Positions 1-5,783 of a DNA stretch of 9,963 nt are shown in pieces (within the stretch, counting starts at the first letter, position 1; every line of letters starts with the position of its first letter). A program made the translations under genes and the position numbers. Location: assembly GCA_030043595.1 (NCBI GenBank), contig JASHXJ010000201.1, positions 1 through 9,963 of the forward strand. Reading direction: 5' to 3'. The notes under the pieces were generated by a model. That model searched no databases. It was not told where the DNA came from and was given only the letters and a program-made list of their open reading frames with translations. The stretch is from Trebonia sp. (GTDB taxonomy: Bacteria; Actinomycetota; Actinomycetes; Streptosporangiales; Streptosporangiaceae).

Positions 1-105
1 GCGCTGCACGCGGTCTCGATCCTGATCGACGAGGGGTGGGCCTACACGGTGCCGGGCCGCGGCGTGTTCAGCGTCGCGGACGCGGACCGCCCGGACAAGT
101 CGTGA
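1..105 (+). CDS. GntR-family transcriptional regulator, C-terminal fragment
   Basis: The reading frame is open from the first base and ends at TGA 103-105, giving the last 34 residues of a protein whose start lies outside the window. The fragment reads ALHAVSILIDEGWAY followed by TVPGRGVFSV. This matches the end of the GntR-type winged helix: the recognition-helix side (residues 1-9), then the wing hairpin with the family's Y-x-V-x-G-R-G-x-F/Y pattern. In GntR proteins this unit binds operator DNA in the cytoplasm. Only about 10 residues follow the wing, so there is no room for a large C-terminal ligand-binding domain. That suggests a short GntR protein or one whose effector region is N-terminal. 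The regulated genes cannot be named from here. Confidence 0.75.
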   Translation, partial: ALHAVSILIDEGWAYTVPGRGVFSVADADRPDKS

Positions 106-121
106 CGGCCACCTGCCGTCA
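103..121 (+). terminator. Stem-loop over the GntR stop codon, possible terminator
   Basis: A perfect 7-bp stem with a 5-nt loop, TGACGGC-CACCT-GCCGTCA, begins at the TGA stop of the GntR gene. A short GGG-AAA-CCC element follows directly. There is no T-run downstream, so it is not a classical intrinsic terminator, although GC-rich actinobacteria often use stems without U-tracts. The position right at the gene end supports a termination or mRNA-end role. This is inferred only. Confidence 0.35.
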
Positions 122-166
122 GGGAAACCCGCCGGACCGTGCGCCATGCGCGCAGCTGAGATGGCT

Positions 167-230
167 TAGGACCCGAGCGGGCGGACAAACCCGGACAAAA
201 TGACCGGAAAAACATGCGTTTCGGGTCCTA
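167..230. repeat. 10-bp inverted repeat enclosing phased CGGACAAA repeats
   Basis: TAGGACCCGA at 167-176 is the exact reverse complement of TCGGGTCCTA at 221-230. The 44-nt spacer contains CGGACAAA at 182-189 and again at 192-199, exactly 10 nt apart, followed by a degenerate CCGGAAAAA near 204-212. Repeats spaced by one helical turn inside a long inverted repeat suggest cooperative protein binding, or a looped or stem structure. No known operator was recognised. Confidence 0.45.
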
Positions 231-305
231 TGAGCGTCGCGCCGTCTCGGCAGGTGAGATATGGCCAGGAACCCGGGCGGCGGCCGCTGTCCTGGAGCGG
301 GCGTC

Positions 306-335
306 CTGTCACGCCGTGGTGGGGGTGCATATAAA
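306..335 (+). promoter_or_regulatory. Candidate sigma-70-type promoter for the gene at 500
   Basis: CTGTCA at 306-311 matches TTGACA in 4 of 6 positions. TATAAA at 330-335 matches TATAAT in 5 of 6, with an 18-nt spacer. In such GC-rich DNA a TATAAA is uncommon. If used, transcription would begin near 342 and leave a leader of about 155-160 nt before the GTG at 500, containing the stem-loop at 394-412. This is consensus matching only. Confidence 0.35.
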
Positions 336-393
336 GACAACAGAAGTGGCTGGTGTGATAAAAGGGCCGACGCCGAGGGAGCATCGCGGTTTT

Positions 394-412
394 CCCGCAA
401 GCAGTTTGCGGG
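394..412. promoter_or_regulatory. 19-bp palindrome/stem-loop in the leader of the gene at 500
   Basis: CCCGCAA-GCAGT-TTGCGGG is a perfect 7-bp inverted repeat with a 5-nt centre, preceded by TTTT at 390-393. The T-run lies upstream rather than downstream of the stem on the + strand, so it is not an intrinsic terminator for rightward transcription. It could be a dimeric operator or an mRNA leader hairpin about 90 nt before the start codon. Confidence 0.4.
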
Positions 413-499
413 CCAGGTGTCAATAGTCCGGCCGCAACTGCTCATGTAATTTCAGGTTTAACCCTATCCGCACGTCCCTGGCGAAGGCAGAATGAGGAC

Positions 500-1114
500 G
501 TGGCTTACGGAATGCAGCAGGCGGTGTGCCCCCGGTGCGGCAGCGGCACGGACGTGCGCACGGTGGGCGAACTGTTCGACATGATGAACAACGTCCAGGC
601 CAATGGCCCGCAGGCAGCCTGGCAGAATCAGCAGGGACCGTATCCAGGCGGCCCAGGCGCCCCCGGCGGTCCTGGCGGTCCTGGCCAGGGTTCCGGTCCT
701 ACCTACACGTACGCGGGCACGGGGTACTCGGATTACGGGCCGAACAACAATCAGTACGGCGGCCCGTACAACAACCAGTACCGGCCCTCGTATGACGGCG
801 ACTTCAGCGGTGACATCGGCCAGGACATCGCGAACGCGGTGCTGGGATCGGCCTTCAAGTTCGTCGGCAGGTCCATCGGCAAGAAGGTCCAGCAGGCCGC
901 CCAGGCCAAGCAGGCGCAAATGCAGCAGCAGTGGCAGCAGTCCCAGGCCGATCAGGCGGCGATCGTCGAGCGCTACCCCGACCTGCGCGGCTGCATGCGG
1001 GACCGGGTCATCTTCCTCGAGGGCGGGAGCCGCGTGGTCCCGATAACCGAGATCCGGATGCCGGTCACGCTGGCGCAGGCCGACGCGATCGTCGACAAGC
1101 TCCGCGCCCCCTAG
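500..1114 (+). CDS. Cys-knuckle, Gly/Pro/Gln-rich protein of unknown function
   Basis: The 204-residue protein is predicted to be cytoplasmic, with no signal peptide or membrane helix. It has four parts: an N-terminal CPRCG knuckle (Cys10 and Cys13) with a following TVGELFDMMN segment; a low-complexity linker at about 40-100 rich in Gly, Pro, Asn, Gln and Tyr; an amphipathic region (105-130) and a Gln/Ala-rich helix (130-155); and an ordered tail (157-204) with YPDLRGCMRD and VVPITEIRMPVTLAQAD. Only one CxxC is present, so zinc binding would need a partner site, a dimer, or Cys165. The start is uncertain: GTG 500 has only a weak AAGG upstream, and ATG 512 is the alternative. The tail looks like a folded domain, but I do not recognise a function. 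It converges on the minus strand gene ending at 1134, leaving 19 nt between the stop codons. Confidence 0.8.
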   Translation: MAYGMQQAVCPRCGSGTDVRTVGELFDMMNNVQANGPQAAWQNQQGPYPGGPGAPGGPGGPGQGSGPTYTYAGTGYSDYGPNNNQYGGPYNNQYRPSYDGDFSGDIGQDIANAVLGSAFKFVGRSIGKKVQQAAQAKQAQMQQQWQQSQADQAAIVERYPDLRGCMRDRVIFLEGGSRVVPITEIRMPVTLAQADAIVDKLRAP

Positions 1115-1133
1115 GTGGCGAACCGGGCGGCGG

Positions 1134-1883
1134 TCAGGGCTGGCCGTCGACCGTGACGCTGTAGACGGTCACCTGGTAGGTGCCCGTCGTGTCCGGCGGC
1201 AGCTTGGTGAACCAGATCAGCACGTACCGCGCCCGCACCGGCGCGGGCAGCGCCAAGCGCACCGTGCCCGCCACGCCGGACGCTGTCGTCTCGGTTGCCA
1301 GGTCCGCCAGCACAGGCGTGTCCCCGGCGCGTACCTGGACGTCGGCCCCGGCCGAGTCGCCAAGCACGACCCGCACGCTGCTGACCGACACGGGCTTGCC
1401 CATGTCGAGCAGCAGCCCGGTGCCCGGCTGCAGCCCGCCGAAGTCCGGCGACATGTACCACTCGCTGGCCCAGCCGTCGCTGCTCGCGGTGAGGACACGG
1501 GACGCGACATCCGCATTGTCCCCGTCCGACGTCCCGTCCGGGCCGAACGCCACCGCGCTCGCCACGGACAGTTCACGCGCCGCGGCCGGCGTGCCTGACG
1601 GGCGCGCACCCGGCGACGCCGAGTCCGCCCCGGACGGGCTCGTGGCTCGCACGACCAGCGACGGAGCGCGTGTCGCGGTCGCGTGGACGCGGGCCGGCGA
1701 CGAGGCGGAGGGGGACGGGGCAGCGGCCCTGGAGGCCAGGAAGGAGCCGTTGCTCAGCAGGTCGTACCCGGCGAGGGCGACGAAGACGACGACGATTCCG
1801 GCCACCGCGGCGCGCCACTTCCTGCCGGGCTTGTTCGGCAGGACGGGCTGCGGCCTGGTCATCTGCGTTCCGCTGACGCTCAA
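1134..1883 (-). CDS. Membrane-anchored discoidin-like domain protein, copy 1
   Basis: The start chosen is TTG 1883, because GGGGGAGG (1891-1898) sits 7 nt upstream. A TTG at 1922 and an ATG at 1862 are in the same frame but lack such a site. The 249-residue product has a basic cytosolic N-terminus, one membrane helix (about 24-41, AAVAGIVVVFVALAGY), an Ala/Ser/Pro/Thr linker (about 50-105), and a C-terminal domain (about 108-249). The domain contains VAFGPDGTSDGDN, SEWYMSPDFGGL, GTGLLLDMG and VRARYVLIWFT-LPP. This pattern resembles the galactose-binding/discoidin-like extracellular domain at the C-terminus of actinobacterial MviN/MurJ-associated proteins. The N-in, C-out topology suggests it acts at the cell wall side, perhaps binding glycan or another envelope ligand, which is inference. 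It is a paralogue of the genes at 8526 and 9411. Confidence 0.85.
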   Translation of the reverse strand: MSVSGTQMTRPQPVLPNKPGRKWRAAVAGIVVVFVALAGYDLLSNGSFLASRAAAPSPSASSPARVHATATRAPSLVVRATSPSGADSASPGARPSGTPAAARELSVASAVAFGPDGTSDGDNADVASRVLTASSDGWASEWYMSPDFGGLQPGTGLLLDMGKPVSVSSVRVVLGDSAGADVQVRAGDTPVLADLATETTASGVAGTVRLALPAPVRARYVLIWFTKLPPDTTGTYQVTVYSVTVDGQP

Positions 1884-1922
1884 CGGCCTGCCTCCCCCGT
1901 CCGGACCTGGTGACCGGGTCAA

Positions 1923-2031
1923 AGCCTTGCCTAATACCGCCTGTCGCGTCTACCAAACTGTGATTTTGACAGACAAGAATAGTTATCCCGAACGAGACAA
2001 ACGCGTCTGTTCGTACCTTTGGTAACTCCGG
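1923..2031 (-). promoter_or_regulatory. AT-rich promoter region of discoidin copy 1
   Basis: This gap of about 110 nt between the oxidoreductase stop and the discoidin gene is markedly richer in A/T than both flanks. On the minus strand TTGTCT (revcomp of 1971-1976) and TAGACG (revcomp of 1947-1952) are 18 nt apart and fit a loose -35/-10 pair. Short inverted repeats also occur: TACCAAA 1951-1957 with TTTGGTA 2018-2024, and ACAGAC 1969-1974 with GTCTGT 2005-2010. They suggest the gene has its own regulated promoter. No specific regulator site was recognised. Confidence 0.35.
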
Positions 2032-3081
2032 TTAGTGGCCAGCGCCCGCGGCCGCGAGCACCTGCCCGGCCGTCATGAAGCCCGGCGCCCTGTGCTCTCT
2101 GGCCGCCTGGTTGGCAAGCCGCTGCAGGGTCTCGTTGACTGGCGTCGGCACGTTGTACTCACGGCCGAGCAGCACGATCTCGCCGTTGAGGAAGTCAGCC
2201 TCGATCGTCCCGGTCCCCCGGGTCAGGCTCTGCCACGACGAGCCACCGGCCCGGGCGGAGCCGTTGACCGGCTCGATGCGGATGTGATCGCGCCGGACGT
2301 CGGCGAGCTCGGCCCACGTGGTGTACGCGAAGCCGGCCACGTCGAGGACCTCGGTGCCTTCGGCGCGGACCAGGCGGCGAAGCTCGGCGGCGTCACCGGT
2401 GTCCGCCCCGCCGCCGAGGCCGGCCGCGGCGCGCCCGCACAGCGCCTCGATCGCGTTGCCCAGGTTGTCGAGCAGCTTGCCGTACTTCCAGCGCATCACG
2501 TCCGGGCTGACCGGAGCCAGCAGACGGCTCCCGCCCAGGTCCGCGCTGATGCGCTCGGCGGTCGCGTCGGTGCCGGACGGATAGCGGCCGACGTGCAGCA
2601 GGCCCGCCAGCGGTACGCCCTGCGCCTGCACCACGCCGGGTTCCAGGTGGGTTGCCGGGAGCCAGACGTGCATCCCGTACACGTGCCGGAAGCGCCGCAG
2701 CGCGAAACGCTCGCTCGCCACGCCGTTCTGCGCGCAGACCACGGGCAGCGTATCCGCGGCCACCGTGCTGCCAGACACGGTGCCGCCGGACACTGGCTGC
2801 CACGCCCATTCGGAGAGCAGGGCGGCCGCGTCCTGGGTCTTCGCCGCGAGAATGAGCACGTCGCCGGGGTGCAGCCCGACCTCGGCCGGGCCGCCGACGG
2901 CGGGGATGTCCAGCGTGGCGGTACCCAGCGGGGTGTCCAGCCGCAGACCGCCGGCGCGCAGCGCCGCCAGGTGCGCCCCCCGGGCCACGAGGACGACGTC
3001 GTGCCCGCCATGGAAGAGGCAGCCACCGATCGTGCCGCCGACCGCGCCCGCCCCGACGATGATGTACCGCACTCGATCCAT
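2032..3081 (-). CDS. Ketopantoate reductase-like (ApbA/PanE family) oxidoreductase
   Basis: The 349-residue product has the PanE fold. The N-terminal Rossmann domain begins YIIVGAGAVGG (GxGxxG at 10-15), with AKTQD (80-84) and AQNG (117-120). The C-terminal helical domain has RWKYGKLLDNLGNAI (197-211), carrying the conserved Lys and Asn residues, then SSWQSLTRGTGTIEADFLNG (281-300) with the family's Glu-x-Asp, and YNVPTPVNETLQ (309-320). Family members reduce 2-dehydropantoate to pantoate with NADPH for coenzyme A synthesis, but many paralogues act on other 2-oxo acids. At 349 residues it is longer than E. coli PanE (about 300), and no pantothenate genes are nearby, so the substrate is open. 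ATG 3081 is preferred; GTG 3114 is in frame and neither has a good ribosome binding site. It follows the methyltransferase after about 160 nt. Confidence 0.85.
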   Translation of the reverse strand: MDRVRYIIVGAGAVGGTIGGCLFHGGHDVVLVARGAHLAALRAGGLRLDTPLGTATLDIPAVGGPAEVGLHPGDVLILAAKTQDAAALLSEWAWQPVSGGTVSGSTVAADTLPVVCAQNGVASERFALRRFRHVYGMHVWLPATHLEPGVVQAQGVPLAGLLHVGRYPSGTDATAERISADLGGSRLLAPVSPDVMRWKYGKLLDNLGNAIEALCGRAAAGLGGGADTGDAAELRRLVRAEGTEVLDVAGFAYTTWAELADVRRDHIRIEPVNGSARAGGSSWQSLTRGTGTIEADFLNGEIVLLGREYNVPTPVNETLQRLANQAAREHRAPGFMTAGQVLAAAGAGH

Positions 3082-3119
3082 TGTCGCCGGCGCACGCGTC
3101 AGTGCTGCCGGCACGTTAG

Positions 3120-3170
3120 ACTGCGCCGCCCCCGCCCGGGGAGGATCGCGGGAACCCGGTTCGGCGCAGT
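3120..3170 (-). terminator. GC-rich inverted repeat downstream of the methyltransferase
   Basis: ACTGCGCCG at 3120-3128 pairs exactly with CGGCGCAGT at 3162-3170. The 33-nt interior holds a further palindrome, GAACC-C-GGTTC (3152-3162), and CCCGG/CCGGG runs. It lies about 70 nt past the methyltransferase stop and upstream of the oxidoreductase start. It could terminate the upstream transcript without a U-tract, or form a 5' leader structure for the oxidoreductase. The sequence alone does not decide. Confidence 0.3.
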
Positions 3171-3179
3171 GAGCAAGAC

Positions 3180-3194
3180 ACTACCTCAGGTAGT
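3180..3194. promoter_or_regulatory. Perfect palindrome, possible operator
   Basis: ACTACCT-C-AGGTAGT is a perfect 7-bp inverted repeat with a single central base. Flanking GACA (3177-3180) and TGTC (3195-3198) extend the symmetry if one T is looped out. It sits in the intergenic region upstream of the ketopantoate-reductase-like gene. Its length and symmetry are typical of a dimeric repressor site. No matching regulator is identified in the window. Confidence 0.4.
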
Positions 3195-3241
3195 TGTCGG
3201 TTCGCCCCGACTTCCGCCCAACTCGTGCGGAAAGCACTCTG

Positions 3242-4078
3242 TCATGCCTCCCGTCCCGCCAGCAGGTGACAGGCGATCGCCGCGGCGGCCACCACGTTGA
3301 GCGAGTCCACGCCCTTCGCGCGGGCCGCCGGGTGCATCGGGATGCGGACCGCCTGGTCGGCCTCGTGCAGCCAGCGGGCCGACAGGCCGTCGCCTTCTGT
3401 GCCGAGCAGCAGCGCGGCCTTGCCGCCGGTGCTCGCGCTGGCCAGCGGCGTCGCGCGCTCGTCCGGGGTGAGCGCGAGCACCGTGAACCCGCTGCCCCGC
3501 AGTTCGGCCAGGCCGTCGAACCATCCGGTCATCCGGCTGTACGGGATGGTGAACACGGCGCCCATCGACACCTTGACCGACCGGCGGTAGAGGGGGTCGG
3601 CGCAGCGCGGCGACAGCAGCACCGCGTCCACGCCGAGCGCGGCGGCGCAGCGGAAGATCGCGCCCACGTTGCCGTGGTCGACGAGGTCCTCAAGGACGAC
3701 GATCCTCCTGCTGTCGCGCAGGACCGCGCCGAGCGCGGGCAGTTCCGTGCGGCGCAGCGAGGCAAGCGCGCCGCGGTGCACGCGGTACCCGGTGAGCCGC
3801 TCGGCGACCTCGTCCCTGACCAGGTACAGCGGGGCGTCCCCGGCCCGGGCTTGCAGCGCGTCCCGCAGCGCGGGCAGGTCGGACATGCGGCTGCGCCCGA
3901 GCAGCACCGAGCGCACCGGGTACCCCGCGGTGACGGCACGCACGATGACCTTCGTGCCCTCCGCGATGAACAGGCCGTGCTCGGCCTCCAGGCTGGTGCG
4001 CAGGCCGACGTCCGTCAGCCGCGTGTAGTCCGCCAGCCTCGGGTCGTCCGCGCTGTCGATCGAGACGGTGCGCAGCAC
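3242..4078 (-). CDS. TrmH/SpoU-family RNA 2'-O-ribose methyltransferase
   Basis: The 278-residue product is a two-domain SPOUT enzyme that uses S-adenosylmethionine to methylate a ribose 2'-OH in rRNA or tRNA. The N-terminal part (about 32-98), with FIAEGTKVIVRAVTAGY, fits the L30e-like RNA-binding domain. The catalytic domain shows the three knot motifs: HGNVGAIFR (135-143, with Asn137 and catalytic Arg143), LLGTEGDGLS (224-233), and RIPM plus VDSLNVVAAAA (245-268). CADPLYRRSVKVSMGAVF is also strongly family-like. GTG 4078 is chosen because the protein then begins MLRTVSI-DSADDPRL, as expected for relatives, and GGAGG lies just upstream, though unusually close. GTG 4096 is an in-frame alternative without a ribosome site. 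The exact RNA target cannot be told. It lies about 60 nt behind the small membrane protein gene. Confidence 0.92.
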   Translation of the reverse strand: MLRTVSIDSADDPRLADYTRLTDVGLRTSLEAEHGLFIAEGTKVIVRAVTAGYPVRSVLLGRSRMSDLPALRDALQARAGDAPLYLVRDEVAERLTGYRVHRGALASLRRTELPALGAVLRDSRRIVVLEDLVDHGNVGAIFRCAAALGVDAVLLSPRCADPLYRRSVKVSMGAVFTIPYSRMTGWFDGLAELRGSGFTVLALTPDERATPLASASTGGKAALLLGTEGDGLSARWLHEADQAVRIPMHPAARAKGVDSLNVVAAAAIACHLLAGREA

Positions 4079-4139
4079 CCCTCCAGTCTGGCCCACGGCG
4101 GTTCAGGCCGGGTGCCGGAACTGCCGGGCTATCCGAAGC

Positions 4140-4271
4140 TCACGGATGCCGCCCCGCCGAGCGCAGGCCGCTGACGATGAAGATCACCGCGAGCGCGAAC
4201 ATGGCGATCGTCGCGCCGCCTAGCCCGATGTCCACCAGTAGCTCAATGATCCGTACCAGAACTTGCGCCAT
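4140..4271 (-). CDS. Small single-span membrane protein (43 aa)
   Basis: ATG 4271 to TGA 4140-4142 encodes MAQVLVRIIELLVDIGLGG followed by ATIAMFALAVIFIVSGL and a short polar tail RSAGRHP. A strong ribosome site (AAGGGAGGG, about 9 nt upstream) supports translation. Residues 16-36 form one clear membrane helix. The N-terminal segment (1-14) could be an amphipathic helix, and the Arg/His-rich tail is probably cytosolic. The gene lies 114 nt downstream of the ABC permease and about 60 nt upstream of the methyltransferase, all on the same strand. Its function is unknown. A role as accessory subunit of the ABC transporter is only a positional guess. I do not recognise the family. Confidence 0.65.
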   Translation of the reverse strand: MAQVLVRIIELLVDIGLGGATIAMFALAVIFIVSGLRSAGRHP

Positions 4272-4354
4272 GCCTGCCGCCCTCCCTTCGCATAGTGCCG
4301 CCCTGTGTTCTCGGGATACCGGCTCGCGGCACTCCTACCTACAGGCCGCAGGTC

Positions 4355-4367
4355 CCCCGATTCGGGG
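4355..4367. other. Short hairpin between ABC permease and small membrane gene
   Basis: CCCCG-ATT-CGGGG forms a 5-bp stem with a 3-nt loop, starting about 20 nt after the permease stop on the minus strand. There is no T-run. It could weakly terminate or stabilise the ABC mRNA. The surrounding 4272-4385 stretch otherwise shows only the ribosome site of the small gene. Confidence 0.25.
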
Positions 4368-4385
4368 TCCCTGGTCACCCGTGCG

Positions 4386-5783
4386 TCAGCGGGCGGTGAT
4401 CGCGATGGCGCCGGCGGTGATGACGGCGAGCAGGAGCGGGCCGCGGAAGACCTGGCGCCACAGGTCGAGCGGGTAGTCGCCGAAGGGCGTTGGCACCAGC
4501 GGCCCGGTGTAGTCGAGCGGTGGGCGGGTTGCCGTCCGGTATGCCGCCGCGGTAAGCCCGGCCGTGAGCAGGGATGCGAGCGCCGTCCCGCCGCCGAGCC
4601 CCGGCATGACGACAGCCGTCCACACCGCGGAGGCGAGCAGGCACACGGCGAGCGAGGTGAGAGACAGCCAGCGGTCGCGCGGGGTGAACTGGGCCCGCAG
4701 CCCAGGGTTCGCTGCCAGCTGCCGAAGCGTCCCCGCCATCGGCAGGACCAGGCAGTAGCCGGCGATCACCGCGACTGCGGCGAGGGCGGGGCCATGCAGC
4801 ATCGGACGGCAGCCCCACCAGACGGCCGCTGCCGCAGCCGCACGGACGGCGAGGTAAGGGCGGCGGCGCAGGCGCGCCCACTCCGACCGCGCGAGGACGG
4901 CGGCGAACGGCGCCCCCATCCGCATTGGCCGCACCCGCCCGGCCTGCCGGGCGCGCTGGTCGGCGAGGAACTCGGTCAGCATGAAGACGTCCATGGAGGC
5001 GACCGCCACGTGGCCCGCCGTCCACAGGCCCTGGCCGCGGCGCAGCACGCTGACGTCGATCCGGTCCAGCGCCCGGTAGCCTGCCGCACAGCAGGCGACC
5101 GCGGTGACCGCCAGCGCTTCCAGCGCGATCACCGCCACGCCCGGCGGGGCGCGCAGCGCGGAGTTGAGGTCCGCCCGGCCGACCCCGGTGGCGAGAGAGC
5201 CGAACGCGAGGACGCCCGCTGCGCGGATCGCCTGGCCGGCGACGTGCCCGGCGTGGTCGGCCATCTCCCACACCTGACCGCAGACCGTGCCGGCGGCCAG
5301 GGCGACCGCGGCGAGCGCGGCAGCCGCAACGGCGGGCAGCACCGGAACCGACCCGGTGTGCGCGACCAGGCCCGCCACGGCGCAGACGAGCACGGCAGTC
5401 ACGGCGAGCAGTGCGAAGTAGCGGCGGCGCAGCAGGTCCCGGCGGCGTACCGGTGCCGACAGCAGCCAGAACCAGAACGCCGAGCTGGCCGTGACCGGTC
5501 CCGCCGAGCGCAGCAGCTGCGCCAGCCCGCCCAGCACCAACAGCAGCGCCGCCACGACGAACAGGTGCCCCGGCGCGCCAGGCGGCGCCCAGCCCGCCTG
5601 CGTGAGCAGGCGGATCAGCGGGCCGACCGCGCCGATGGCGAGCGCGACACCGACCCCAGCAGGCGCAGCCCACGTGACGACATCCGCGAGCAGGCCGCGC
5701 CTGGTGCGGCGGGGCCGTGAGCCCTCTCGCAGCCGCCGCAGCGGCACGCGGGCGGGCACCGTGGCCAGCCCAGGGCGGGTCAC
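4386..5783 (-). CDS. ABC transporter permease (multi-span integral membrane protein)
   Basis: GTG 5783 is the start because it overlaps the ATPase stop as GTGA (4-nt overlap), the classic sign of translational coupling. The frame runs open further upstream to 5975, but that part lies inside the ATPase gene and is low-complexity Arg/Pro/Gly. The 465-residue protein has a basic N-terminus (1-32) and about 10-11 hydrophobic segments, roughly at 34-60, 72-92, 123-143, 147-167, 185-203, 213-235, 312-328, 332-352, 374-394, 398-416 and 449-463. A cytosolic stretch of about 75 residues lies between segments six and seven. There is no recognisable FtsX or ABC2 signature. It resembles the large actinobacterial membrane proteins annotated only as domains of unknown function (DUF6297 comes to mind, from memory). 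The transported substrate is unknown; export is likely, since no binding protein is present. Confidence 0.8.
   Translation of the reverse strand: MTRPGLATVPARVPLRRLREGSRPRRTRRGLLADVVTWAAPAGVGVALAIGAVGPLIRLLTQAGWAPPGAPGHLFVVAALLLVLGGLAQLLRSAGPVTASSAFWFWLLSAPVRRRDLLRRRYFALLAVTAVLVCAVAGLVAHTGSVPVLPAVAAAALAAVALAAGTVCGQVWEMADHAGHVAGQAIRAAGVLAFGSLATGVGRADLNSALRAPPGVAVIALEALAVTAVACCAAGYRALDRIDVSVLRRGQGLWTAGHVAVASMDVFMLTEFLADQRARQAGRVRPMRMGAPFAAVLARSEWARLRRRPYLAVRAAAAAAVWWGCRPMLHGPALAAVAVIAGYCLVLPMAGTLRQLAANPGLRAQFTPRDRWLSLTSLAVCLLASAVWTAVVMPGLGGGTALASLLTAGLTAAAYRTATRPPLDYTGPLVPTPFGDYPLDLWRQVFRGPLLLAVITAGAIAITAR

Larger units (their letters stand above)
106..499. other. 394-nt non-coding region with inverted repeats
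   Basis: No convincing gene is visible on either strand. Short open frames exist but have no recognisable protein and no good ribosome binding site. The region is more AT-rich than its surroundings, especially at about 185-220, 328-365 and 425-470. It holds four notable elements: the stem-loop at 103-121, a 10-bp inverted repeat at 167-176/221-230 with phased CGGACAAA repeats inside, a promoter-like pair at 306-335, and a 7-bp palindromic stem at 394-412. This is best read as the regulatory and leader region of the + strand gene starting at 500. Confidence 0.6.

Noticed and set aside
119..449. Short open frames on both strands in the 106-499 region (119-445 and 166-423 minus; 214-426 and 261-449 plus)
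   Set aside because: They have no convincing ribosome site, unnatural composition and no recognisable motif, and they overlap AT-rich regulatory-looking DNA.
4355..4367. The hairpin as a tRNA T-arm remnant or attachment site
   Set aside because: The stem has a 3-nt loop rather than the 7-nt TTCRANY loop, and no integrase or other tRNA parts are nearby.
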